A DNA stretch of 64,000 nucleotides from Torreya grandis (taxonomy: Eukaryota > Streptophyta > Pinopsida > Cupressales > Taxaceae), in the NCBI GenBank assembly GCA_037957365.1, contig JARHVA010004251.1, forward strand, positions 1,411,001 to 1,475,000. Reading direction: 5' to 3'. This document shows, one piece after another, positions 1 to 10,553 of the stretch (its first letter is position 1; each line of letters opens with the position of its first letter). Below the pieces are notes generated by a model. It had not been told where the DNA came from. It ran no database searches and saw nothing but the letters and a program-made list of their open reading frames with translations. The translations under genes were made by a program, and so were the position numbers.

Positions 1-2680
1 TTTCAATAAATAGTCTTGAAAAGGGAGACATCCTTAAACAAGATGGAGTGTTCATGTCTACCATAAAAATGCTCTTCCTCATAACTAAGGCCATAAGAGA
101 CCCCATTACGAGTGTACCTTAGCATCATGTCTAGAAAGGTTTTTCTCTATGTTTACTAAGATTTGGAAAATGTTTCACAAATTTTTAAACAAGGTATGTG
201 TTTTGATTCTATTATAAACAAAGTGACTAGGTACCAAAGAGACCATAATAGGGAGGGTGGTGTAGTACCACACATAATTTATAAGAATGATGTTCATGAA
301 ATTACTCAACCTTGGGTAAAGTTGAAATGATATGAATTGGAAGAGGGTATGATAACTTAAAAATATTAGAGTGTCACTAGTATACTAAAATCTAGAGTTT
401 TGATATACATTAATACCATAAAAAATAGTTCAACTTCAATGAGTTGATACTAGGAAACTAGAAAAAATCCCTTAAAATTAGGAAGGAGACAATCTGAACC
501 AAGAAAATCATGATGTAAAAAAATGCAAGAATTCCTAAGTATAAAACTAGAACCAAATCGGCAACATAATTCTATCACATGGTAATAGGAATGGTAATAT
601 AAAATGTGATCTAAAACTTGGTGAGCGATACACTTGATGACCCAAGTTCACAATGATGAGAATGATAATGAGTCTATAAATGGCCTTCAATCCAAATTGG
701 AAATTGAACCCAAGTTCCCTCAAGTCAAGTGCAAATGGAAAAACCAATTTAACACATCAACCTTATGAACTTAGAAAGGTGCAATTTCAAATTTGAACTA
801 TCAATGAAGGACTTAAAGATAATTGGGAAAATGATTTAGACTCAAATGGTAAACATAGCTATACCAATTAGATGATATGACACAATGTTTAAGATGACCA
901 ATTTGAAAAAGGAAAAGATTGATTTTCTCTTGGACAATGTAAAGCCTCCTTATTCAAGAAATTATGGACAATGTGTTTAGTTATGACATTTGTTTACAAG
1001 AAAGTTTTGACTCAAATCAATGACCATGTAAGTTAAGAAACTAAAATAGACCAATACAACTAAGTAATCATCCTAAAGACCTAAAAATGACAAGGTTACA
1101 TGATATTGTTGAAGTTCATATTTATATGTGCACTTGAGAGAAAATTAAGTGTTTATCCAAAATAAAAGCACATTATATAGTAGGGTATTTTACACCCCCT
1201 TCTCTCAAGTGATAATATGAATACATGGACCTTGGGGTACACCTAACATCAACAATATTTCTATGGTAAGTGAGGTTTATCTAAAACTTACAAATCTTTG
1301 ACCATCTAGATAGATCCCAAGTGTGATTAACATAAGGCAAAAAATACATCAATTGAGTTTATACCGATCAACTTATCATGTAAGGGTCTATTCCTTTGCA
1401 TGATGATACCATATATGGACTACTTATTGGTATCCCTTGGTTGATCAAACATGACTCAATCCTTTATTACTAGAGGAGAGGTTATCCGCTCAACCCCTAG
1501 CTCTAGTAGTATGTGTTCCCATATTTATATACCCCATCATGGAGCATGGTTGGTACAATGTTGGGAGATGAATTACCAAGTCAAGGCACCCCTATAGAAT
1601 CCATGGGAGGTAATGACATCCCTCTCACAAGCCAAATTGCATGAAATAAAATCAAATTAAAAAGGCTTTATAAGTTGTTTTTAGATCACCTAAACCATGC
1701 GAGTTTTGGGGAGAGCCTAGACAAATTCCTTTTTACGCCTTGGATAAAGGTACATTTTGTAATGAAAATGGTGTTTTTGATCACTTGAGTTCCCTATAGG
1801 GGACAAGGGGAACATACACATGCAAATTCTTTTTTCTCAAATAATTTAACAAAATAAATGATAGATGACTTATACAAAATAAAACTTTGAAGTGAGTTTG
1901 GTTTTAAGCATCGAATTAAAGTGTTTGGTGATGTTCTTTGGCCCCTTGGCCTTAATTTGTAAAAATGTTTGAAAAATAATCATAAAAATATCAATATAAA
2001 CATGCAATTTTTATTTTTAAACACCAAAGGGAAGGTTCCCAATTCTTTTTAAACATCAAATGGAAGTTTAAAATACTTAGTTATGCTAAAAAAACCACTT
2101 TTCCATGCAAGTCTTGCATAAAAATTTAGATAGTATTGTTTAGCTTTGAAGCACTTTTGACTTTGAAATAAGTAACTTTGGAAAACATGCTCTCGGGTCT
2201 AAGTTTTTTTTCAAAACATAGAGGTCGATGATAAGCACTGTTGATCGATGTCAGTTCCTACAATATCATCGTCAATTGAAACCTAATTGTAGTTGATAAA
2301 AAATGACCAATGAACCTAAAGGCAAAAATGTTATGATTCAAAATATTTATTAGGATAAAATCTCCAAAAGATAAACTCCTAGATCAAAATTATGTTTAGA
2401 CCAAAGACTTATAAAACTCAAATTTTAATAAACATACTTGAATAAAATCTAAAAATGTAATTTTTTAGCTGTATTTCCCCCTACAACCCAACTAATCGTG
2501 TTTAGCCCTAATCGACGTCAGTTACTTAGAATTGTTGCTGGTCACTATATAACCTGTGTATGCAATAAAAAGGTTAGAAACATGGGGAAATGACCATTAA
2601 AAAATGTTTAAGGAATTTTTAATTAATAAATTACAATGTAAAATTTCCATAATGTTTTCCTTGCTTGAATGGATGTTATG
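1..2680 (-). mobile_element. Internal part of a minus-strand LTR element, no coding recognised
   Basis: This stretch lies downstream, on the minus strand, of a primer-binding site at 2681-2698, so it should be leader and body of an LTR element that runs off the left edge. No gag or pol motif could be read in any frame; all frames are closed by frequent stops. Two dyads at 2243-2256 and 2510-2523 read (minus strand) aactgacatcgatc and aactgacgtcgatt, closely matching the leader dyads of the element at 7958-17826. The assignment rests on the PBS and the dyads, not on protein similarity. Confidence 0.4.
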
Positions 2681-2698
2681 GTCCCACTGGGTGTGCCA
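2681..2698 (-). promoter_or_regulatory. Primer-binding site of a minus-strand LTR element
   Basis: On the minus strand this reads tggcacacccagtgggac. It differs at two positions (G to A, both at CpG) from tggcacgcccggtgggac at 9465-9482, the PBS of the complete element at 7958-17826. It lies three bases from a TG start on the plus strand (2702), which is the spacing seen in the complete element. Confidence 0.6.
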
Positions 2699-2701
2699 AA
2701 A

Positions 2702-3600
2702 TGTAGTGTTAGATTACAAAGATGATTAGTTCAAACATTAGTCATGAAAATCACAAAATAATACATAATAACTAACAATCTAAGACAACCTATTCTGTAG
2801 GTTTTTATAATGATAATAATAATCAATTTAAATAAATCACACATGCATATTACCTTCCCAAGTGATTCCACCATCCAAAAATAGATCCAAGTGTGTTTTC
2901 CCCCTTGATTTGGTATTCTTGTCTTTATCAACAATAGATGCCAAGACCCTCCATTATATTAAGATCACCATGCATAATCTAGGCTCAAGATAATAAATTT
3001 AATCTATGCCTATCAAATTAAGCTTTCAAATAAAACATAATGATCAACACAAAGAAAGATTGTGGAGATAATCCTGCATTATAAGTTTACAATATTTTAG
3101 CTTAAAAATGATGGTGAGAAGCCTTATATTTATAGATTTTCCAAATGGGATATGATCAACCATGATCATACATATCAATATTGAGATGTGAGGCTAGGTA
3201 TTAATCTAATATTTGTAATTAAATCCATAAATATCCTCATAATGATTTAGAGGGAAAGGCATTAATTAGGCATGGGTGTCTATAAACCTGATATTTGTTG
3301 CATTTATGGATTATGGATGCTACCCCATAGATCATGTCACTAAGTGATGAAAATATTGAGAATAAAACTTAAATAACGAAATAATCTATAACCTCCATGT
3401 AAAATTCACTTAAGCTCTTGATTTGAATTAATTAGCTTATACAAGATTAATTAATTTTAGGGTAATTCTTTGGAAATTGGTGCACAATTAATCACAATAG
3501 TCAGAAAGTCATATTATCAGGTCATAATTTGACTCAATAATAATTATAAGGTGATGTTAGATGCGTATGGACCATAATCCCATTTATGATGTTGTCGACA
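2702..3600 (-). repeat. Candidate 5' LTR of the minus-strand element
   Basis: The inner edge (plus strand tgtagtgttagatt at 2702) is fixed by the adjacent PBS. The outer edge is a guess: gttgtcgaca ending at 3600 would give a minus-strand LTR starting TGTCGACAAC, about 0.9 kb long with TG...CA ends. No second LTR is in the window, so the outer boundary and TSD cannot be tested. Confidence 0.35.
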
Positions 3601-4415
3601 CAAAATAATAAAGGTACGTGATGTGTACTAATGAATTTGAAGAAAATAGTGATCTCGAGCACCCAAATGCAAAATTGTCATTTTGAATCAATTTTTTTTA
3701 ATAAAATTTAAGAATAAAATAAAATTCATTGAACCATTTAGGTATACATTTTCCTAAATCAGCACTTGTATATGACAAGCTCAAACCATTTAGCACATTT
3801 TTAGTGGTTTTGGCCTAAATTGGGCATTTGAGTGCAATTCGAGTAAGATTGACAATTTCAACACAAGTAGTGTTAGAAATTGGATGTCAACATAATGGAT
3901 ATTATAAAAACATAGATAATACATTGCATCTTAATTTAGATGAGTCTTATAGTTAAATCACCTAATGATATAGTAAATTCCTTAATCCTAGAGATGTCAT
4001 TGTCTAAGGTTGACAGTAACATCTCATTATTAGAATGGATAGATCCTCCAAAAAATGATCAATAGAAACATTAACCCTATTTGAACCATTATCGAGAGGA
4101 TGTGGGATTAACATAGGGGTATAAAAATGGAGTATGCTATGGATATATACTCAAAAATATTTGTTACAAGAGTAGAAAATGTTGTCACATTAGGACACTC
4201 CATAAAGATAGGGTTTTTTAGAAAAGAGGCACATCCATATTCCTTTGAGGTGAATCACCCCTAAGATGCCACCTTTGCTTTATCTAATCTCCTAATCTCA
4301 TCTGGTCAATGATTATCCAATGTTGTTCTCTCTTTGCTCACATCTCTGGAATCTATTACCCTGTCGCCATTTGTTGTTGTTTCCTCCACTATGTTCCTAT
4401 TCCATATCACCATGA

Positions 4416-4416
<1 letters not shown>
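3601..4416. other. AT-rich spacer, nothing recognised
   Basis: No open frame of interest, no terminal repeats and no similarity to other parts of the window were seen. It ends at a TA microsatellite. Confidence 0.6.
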
Positions 4417-4471
<55 letters not shown>

Positions 4472-4616
4472 CAATGAATATCAAATTATTATTTCTTAAA
4501 TTGTCATTCATAAAAGGTGAGTAGGTAGGTTAGATAGGAAACAAGCTTGGGGAAAGATGATGTATCTGAAATTGTTAAAATTTAAAATATTTAAAGATTG
4601 AAAAAATAATGAGACT

Positions 4617-4651
<35 letters not shown>

Positions 4652-4817
4652 TATATGATTGGAAAAATGAATATCAAATTATTATTTCTTAAAGTTTCAT
4701 GCATAAAAGGTGAGTAGGTAGGTTAGATAGGAAACAAGCTTGAAGAGAGGTTACGTATCTGACAATTGTTAAAATTTAAAATATCTAAAGATTGAAAAAA
4801 TAATGAGACTTATATAT
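4417..4817. repeat. Tandem duplication, each copy led by a (TA)n tract
   Basis: Two copies of a unit of about 150 bp follow two (TA)n tracts (4417-4470 and about 4617-4657). Both copies share caaattattatttcttaaa, ataaaaggtgagtaggtagg, ttagataggaaacaagctt and attgaaaaaataatgagact. Differences are scattered substitutions, so the duplication is not recent. A short open frame at 4309-4524 is only the TA tract read as Tyr-Ile repeats. Confidence 0.85.
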
Positions 4818-6254
4818 AAATTTTAGGGAAAAATTCATGGTGGAAATTCATGGTCCATGGTTATATTGGTGTGAAATTATATTGGAAAGTAAAGCAATAT
4901 GTTGTGGTCACTTCATTGCATTTTTATTTTGTCATGAAGAATGACACCCTTGTGACTTGTAGTGGAATTATATTACAATTGCATGAATATAATTAACATA
5001 TATTCAAATTAAGATTATAATTAAATGAAAAAAATAAATGCAGTAAGATTATATGTTAATATAATTAGTGTCCCCAAACCAAATGAGGGTTTGATAACTA
5101 ATGTTTAATGAGGATGAGCTTATAATAATTTTATAGATTTTACAATGCTCTAAAGCTCATGGTGGAGTTAGATTTTGATATCAAGCAACTTGGGTGAAGT
5201 TGTTTCTTATGAATCCACAACCCACAATTTTGTGTAGTGAAACCTAATATATATTTGAATAAATCACCAAAGATAGATCATTAGTTTACCCATTTTTTTT
5301 TGTTAAAAAATTATTACATGAGTATCTAGTCACATAAGTCATCTTGCATCATTTGAAAACCAAGTCCTATTTTTCAACAAAGGATAAATATGAGATATAT
5401 TTGAGTATAAGATACACATGTAGAATCTAGTGTGCATGTGCCAATGTTAGGAAGATGAAATCATGGCCAGTGCACAAATAACATACAAAGGATCATGCAT
5501 AGAAATGAATGTGCATGCACACAGAATAATCTTAGACATGAGTGTACAAAATGATCTAAAATTCATTAGATGATAGACCGCCTTACCTAAGGCTACATCA
5601 CCTAACCACCATATTTGAACAAAGCCTGTAAAAACCAATGATGGGAACAAAAATATATGTATTAGTTAGATTTTGGCAGTCAATACTTAATAGAGTTTTT
5701 GAGAAATGACTCCAACTAATGAAGTAATTTAACATTGGGATCAGATGTTTGTGTAATTGAAATTAAGTTTTTGGAGAAAATTTTATTTTTTATATTTGGT
5801 GAGGGATAAACACAGGACAATGTCACACATTAGTATTTCCCCATGCAACCATTTGTTATGCTCAGTATGATGTGATCTAAATTTACACATGGTGATCCCT
5901 CTAAAGACATTTGCATAAATTTAACAACCCAACATGACTTGGGACTTGATTTCCCATAAATTCAACAACCTAAAAATAATTTCCATAAACTAACATTAAT
6001 TGACTTAATTTAAAGAACCAAATGTGGTTTATAACCTGATGTGCCTAAATTGTAACAACTTAAGGTGATATTTGCTTTGTCTCAATTTACTCTTCAAACA
6101 TTTAAATCTATGTGATGTTTATCTTTTATTTTAAAATTAATTGGCCACGTAAATAATATCTATAATACTTAATTTTTTCTGGGGTCACCCTTTTAATACC
6201 TAAATAAAATATTCACATTTCCATGATCAATTATTTCTAATAGATCTAAAATTA
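4818..6254. other. AT-rich spacer, nothing recognised
   Basis: Multiple stops in all frames. The 67-codon frame on the minus strand at 5447-5650 has no recognisable motif. No RNA gene, terminal repeat or array was seen. Confidence 0.55.
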
Positions 6255-6667
6255 AATGAAAAATATTTTGATTTACCACTCACCACCATTACATTAAATG
6301 TGAATAACTGTCATAAACCCTTATTATGCCTTCAATTCACTTAAACCTTTGAGTTTCTAGTTGTTTCTTTATTTATTCATAGTTCATTTTCATTTGGTGA
6401 TATTTTTTGGAGTCAAAATCATAGTGAAGCTTTATTGATTTATTTTCAGGATTATAACAAAAATCAAAATATACTTTGATTTACCACTCACTACCATGGA
6501 ATTAAATGTGAAGAACAACTAGCAAAAGCCCTTAAAATAAATTTAATACACAAAACTTTGAGTTTATATTTGTTATTCATTTATTAATAGTTCATTTTAA
6601 TATATAATATTTGTGGAAGCCAAAATCATAGCAAAACTTTGTTGATTTTTTCAAGAGTACAACGAAG
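6255..6667. repeat. Diverged ~205-bp tandem duplication
   Basis: Copies at about 6255-6466 and 6467-6667 share tttgatttaccactcac, attaaatgtgaa, aactttgagttt, tagttcatttt and gccaaaatcatagcaaaact-like blocks in the same order. They are diverged by substitutions and small indels. Confidence 0.75.
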
Positions 6668-7139
6668 AGCGTATAACCTTTAGATTAACAGCATATTGTT
6701 TTTTAGGTAATATTTTTTACCCCATTCATAGTTAGAGAAAAGAATGGATGGAAGTTTTATTTTGAAATGATAATTATTTTTTGGCTTTTCATGGGATGCA
6801 TTGATAATGAGACATTACTTATTATTAATCCTACGTGCACTTTAATTTTTGAACAGTACCTTAAGTTCAATTACGATATTAATAATATGTGGGTTTTATG
6901 TGATTCTTTGGAAGCATTCTATTCTTCTATGGAGAAATAAGGTAAAGTTGTGATATTATTTTTAATCAGTTACATTTATTTAGGTTTTTAATTTAAATGA
7001 AGATTATTTTCTCCTTTTGTATCCTTATTTCATATTTTTAGATTATTGTATGTGGTTTTATTGGAATAAATCTCACTGATAGTTTGAATTTATAATGTTT
7101 CCATATGAATATTTGTTAGCTTATAAATAATTATAACCA
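6668..7139. other. AT-rich spacer, nothing recognised
   Basis: High-AT sequence with no open frame, array or terminal repeat visible. Confidence 0.55.
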
Positions 7140-7345
7140 TAATATAAACTCAACATATTATATTGAACCTATAGTTCTGATACATGACACTATAGGATTA
7201 AAACCTATTCGTTAGTTGAAGAACTTTTTCTTGTTTCTCTGACCATGCCACAAAGACTTCAATATAATTGAGAATGTGGAAAATATAATAAATATCTTAC
7301 ATTTTAGATTCTTTTTTGGATTTTGTTCAAAATAAGAAAGGAAAA
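7140..7345 (-). repeat. Solitary copy of the ~220-bp repeat arrayed at 21.6-24.06 kb
   Basis: Read on the minus strand it follows the same block order as the tandem unit: cttattttgaac, atgtaagatatttattata, ttttccacattctcaat, gaagtctttgtggcatggtc, then the dyad ATAGGTTTTAATCCTAT (7192-7208) and aactatag. So the monomer exists as a dispersed single copy as well as an array. Confidence 0.75.
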
Positions 7346-7952
7346 CTAAAGATAATGCTCATAATATACGTAAGAAGAATTACCATAGTGTCTAGTTTGA
7401 AGTTCAACTTTTGATTCTAGATAGAATTATTGAATATCTATTCATGATGCCTAAAAAGGGTCCACAATGTTTTGTACCATTTTAGTGACATAATTACAAT
7501 AAAATATATTATATAAAACTAATATAAATCATTTATGGGTTTTAATCATTATGAATGGCATATGTATGACCTCACTGAAAACATTGACTTGGGTATTTTT
7601 TATTGGCGCTCTTAGGGTTTGCCATTTCGAATGTATTTTACTTGCATTCCAAGGATTGCTCCTATAAATCATATTTTTAAACTCCTAATACCTAGGCCAA
7701 ACTATTTGAATCAATACCCATTATCCATCATCAGATGAATCATGGATGTTGATCTGAAATGTCAAGTAAAAAACTTATACACATAATTTTTAAAATCCTT
7801 CAATCTGATCTTCATGGACTACAAAAGCATCAAATCTCTCATATGGTTATAATTATTTCAAATCTAATAAATATTCATATGAAAAAAGGTAAATACTACC
7901 CCTCAACATATTTGTCTTAGATATAATAAATAATAAAAAGTTGATCTTCAAA
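7346..7952. repeat. AT-rich flank containing part of the same dispersed repeat
   Basis: The block at about 7840-7910 (atggttataattattt, aatattcatatg, ggtaaatactacccc) matches 24,060-24,140 (atggttataattattcat, aatattcatat, ggtaaattacacccc), where it forms the right edge of the tandem array. The LTR element at 7958 therefore landed inside an older copy of this repeat family. No coding was seen. Confidence 0.55.
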
Positions 7953-7957
7953 CTAGT
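7953..7957. other. Target-site duplication, left (ctagt)
   Basis: ctagt here is repeated exactly at 17827-17831, directly outside the two LTR ends. A 5-bp TSD is the normal product of LTR retrotransposon integration. Confidence 0.9.
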
Positions 7958-8293
7958 TGTAGACACTGAAATCGTGTCTAACCCTTGGTCCTTTCTCCCT
8001 CCTAGTCCCCCCTTGGCCCATTCCTAAACCTTGCAATTACTAATTTAAAATAATAAACTTATTTTGAATTATTAACCCCCCTCCTTTGACACATCACCCA
8101 TGACAACTCGCCTAGGACACCTCGCCTTGGACTATTTCCCACCCTATGACTCACCCAAGACCTGTTCTTACTCCTTTCCAACCGCCTAACCTACTCTCGT
8201 GCGTATTTATCCTTACCTTCGACATATATCCAACAAATCTTGCACCTGGCGGATGGAGAACGGGCTTGCTGGGCCTTTTACTCGCTCTTCACC

Positions 8294-8345
8294 CGCCGAC
8301 GTCGGTCAACTGTCGGCCGACGTCAATGGGATCACCGACGTCGGT
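8294..8345. promoter_or_regulatory. Cluster of ACCGACGTCGGT dyads in the LTR (upstream cluster)
   Basis: Contains the perfect palindromes CCGACGTCGG (8296-8305) and ACCGACGTCGGT (8334-8345), with a half-decayed gccgacgtcaat between. Each full dyad combines two inverted ACCGAC/GCCGAC cores (the DRE/CRT core bound by plant DREB/CBF factors) around a GACGTC core (bZIP-type). The 3' LTR counterpart is 16696-16746. The role as an enhancer is inferred. Confidence 0.45.
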
Positions 8346-8992
8346 TTACTTAAACTGGCTTCTCTCCCTCTTTCTGGGCTAATCACAAAATCTAATCGCT
8401 AATCACAAACTTCTAATCACAAATTCTGAATCTGGGGCGCTAATCACGAATATGGAATCTGGAGTCTTGGACCATCCGCCACTCTACCAATCAATCTACC
8501 AACCTCTCTGCCAATCAATCTGACTCTTTCTCCCTCAGGTACACACAACAAGCTTCTACAAGCACAACAGGGATTCTCCATCAGCAATAGGGCTTCACAT
8601 CTGGCAACACCAGCAACAGGTCACTAGTCTGCAACACTTCTTCAGTAGGGCAAAGGTAAGTACTCTGTTTGTGTTTTCATTTGTGCTTTCTAGTCATTTG
8701 CTTCTAAACTAGATTCAGCACTTCTATCCCCCAAACCAGACTGTTAACCAGACCAGACCAGTCCCGAGTCTTGTCTCTCTGCTATCTCTGTCTTCTGTTT
8801 GATCCTTCTGTCAGATCGTCCCTCCTGCCAACAAAGACCCTACACAGGGCATCCAACCAGACCCAGACCATTCCCCAAACCATTCAAACACGTCCATAAA
8901 CTCTGTCTCAGACCCATCCACAGATCAGACCCTGACCAGACCCATCCACGGACCAAGACTTGCCCAGACCCGTCCATAGACCACTGCCTCGA

Positions 8993-9087
8993 CTGACGCC
9001 GGTCACTACCCCAACCGACGTCGGCAGACTAACCGACGTCGACAGACCCCGACCACCGACGCCGGTAGGACCACCGACGCCGGTGAC
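8993..9087. promoter_or_regulatory. Cluster of five ACCGACGYCGGT-type dyads in the LTR (downstream cluster)
   Basis: Dyads at about 8993-9003, 9014-9024, 9032-9042, 9054-9065 and 9073-9084, spaced roughly 18-22 bp. The last two lie in an 18-19-bp repeat unit (accaccgacgccggt). The 3' LTR counterpart (17393-17449) has three, because two segments of 18 bp are absent there. Confidence 0.45.
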
Positions 9088-9114
9088 TGTGACAAAGTTG
9101 ACAGCATCACTCAG

Positions 9115-9314
9115 GTAAGCTTTTGCTTCCATTTTCCTTTTCAGTCTTTTATCATATCAATATTTAAACATTCTGTCTTTTATCAGACATCTTTTATCAA
9201 ACAGTGGGTTGACGTCCCTTAAGGAAGTTTTCATTCTTTTGGGAACAGGCTTTTGCTTGGCAACCCACCATCTATCCATCTAATGCCTTTTTATCCAAGT
9301 CTCTTTCTTTGCAG
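9115..9314 (+). other. Possible 200-bp intron within the LTR
   Basis: A donor CAG|GTAAGC at 9112-9120 and an acceptor TTTCTTTGCAG|G ending at 9314, with a branch-like ctaat about 32 bp upstream of the acceptor, fit plant splice consensus. Another strong donor AAAG|GTAAGT lies at 8652-8661. The same sites are kept in the 3' LTR (17,4xx-17,6xx). Splicing itself is inferred; only the consensus is visible. Confidence 0.35.
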
Positions 9315-9464
9315 GTGTCATTCCTCCACAGCCAAAGAGGAGTACTCACAGCGTCTGGATTACGGTGCGCACGACTACATCCAGGTACATACACGCCTTG
9401 ACCATTTCCTTAGTTTCTTATTTCTCTCTTGAATGTAGAAAGTGAAATTTGCATAGAAACATTC

Positions 9465-9482
9465 TGGCACGCCCGGTGGGAC
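9465..9482 (+). promoter_or_regulatory. Primer-binding site of the gag-only element
   Basis: tggcacgcccggtgggac begins three bases after the LTR end. Its position and TGG start fit a tRNA 3'-CCA primer. The tRNA species was not assigned. A near-identical PBS sits on the minus strand at 2681-2698. Confidence 0.8.
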
Positions 9483-10553
9483 CCTAGGTTCTTCCTCGGG
9501 TTCCTTTTCTTTTCATTCATTTAGGTGCATTAGGTTCTTACCTTTTCACCTCTTTCTTCTCTTCTTAACGACATCATAAGCAGGAATAGAAAGAACCTTT
9601 CTTTCTTTTCTTGCATTTCTAGACTAGTCCAAAATCATATTCTCGAACCCTTTCTCAACTTGTCTTCATTCAAACTTCACATTTTCGACTTGGGCTTAAA
9701 ACTTATTGCATTTCATTTCTGCTTTCTTGCATCTCTTAGTCCACACATAGTAATTAACAAATCGCATATTGAATTAATCTAGTCCACTTCATGTTACACG
9801 ACCTAAACCACTCGCACAAAACAAACATCAAACTCACTTGAGACAAGGCCCGACTGGGATTTCATCACCCAACGGATACCTTACCCCTTCTCAGCGATCT
9901 TACTTGGATTTCATCACCAAGGGGAAAGCCCACTCTATTCTCTGGCAGAGTCTAATCTCTAGGGAAAGTATATTTTGGCTAAGCGGGCCCAGCTTATCGC
10001 TGGACTCGTGAAGTGAGGGGAGCTTGATCCTTAGCACCAGGCCATGTACGGAACCTAACCCAGACTTCTTGCATGCCTAAACATACATGAAACCATCCAT
10101 AGACTACCTCTTCTAGGACCCATTCTAACAGCCAACCTCCCAAACATCACTTTAAGGCATAAGCCACAGGATTCTAAAAAGTTGATTCTTAGGATTTAAC
10201 GCTTAGGGTCTGTCTGTCTTCTTCATTTTTTTCTGTTCCCATCTGGTTTTTTGAGCTAGTGAGGACATTCTTCTCTCTTTTTCCAAGAATCTTCAAATTT
10301 TCTAGAAACCATAGTCACCGGCATCAGTTTTACTACCGACGTCGGCAACCTTCTCCACTGGCATCGGTTATCTGACCGACGTCGGCCACTTTTTTCCACC
10401 GACATCAGTTTTTCAACTGACATCGGTCACTGTCACAGACCTTTTTCCCAAAACAACAACCTAAAACCCGACCCTTTTTCTACCAAAACCCCATTATAAG
10501 TTTCTGAAATTGCAAAAACATAGTTTCTGGAACCTGACCCTTTCTTGCCTTGA
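9483..10553 (+). other. Untranslated leader with a third dyad cluster
   Basis: About 1.07 kb between PBS and the first gag ATG. Frames are short. At 10316-10430 there are five or six dyads of the LTR type: two full ones (ACCGACGTCGGC at 10335-10346 and 10375-10386) and decayed ones with CA or TG in place of CG (ccggcatcagt, ctggcatcggt, ccgacatcagt, ctgacatcggt). The decay pattern is what CpG methylation followed by deamination produces. Confidence 0.6.

Larger units (their letters stand above)
7958..9461 (+). repeat. 5' LTR of the gag-only element
   Basis: Starts tgtagacactgaaatcgtg and ends gcatagaaaca; the same ends are found at 16359 and 17826. It is 1504 bp, 36 bp longer than the 3' LTR. 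It holds two clusters of CCGACGTCGG-type dyads (8294-8345 and 8993-9087), a C/A-rich segment with repeated agaccc-type motifs (8740-8990) and several splice-like GTAAGT/GTAAGC sites. Small open frames here are by-products of the dyads and C-rich repeats. Confidence 0.95.

Noticed and set aside
1195..1206. Polypurine-tract-like sequence on the minus strand (gagagaaggggg)
   Set aside because: A following TGTAAAATACCC could start an LTR, but no matching LTR was found on the other side; kept only as a possibility.
8146..9132. Short open frames on both strands of the LTR
   Set aside because: Repeated at equivalent places in the other LTR but frames are not preserved; they follow from C-rich sequence and dyads.
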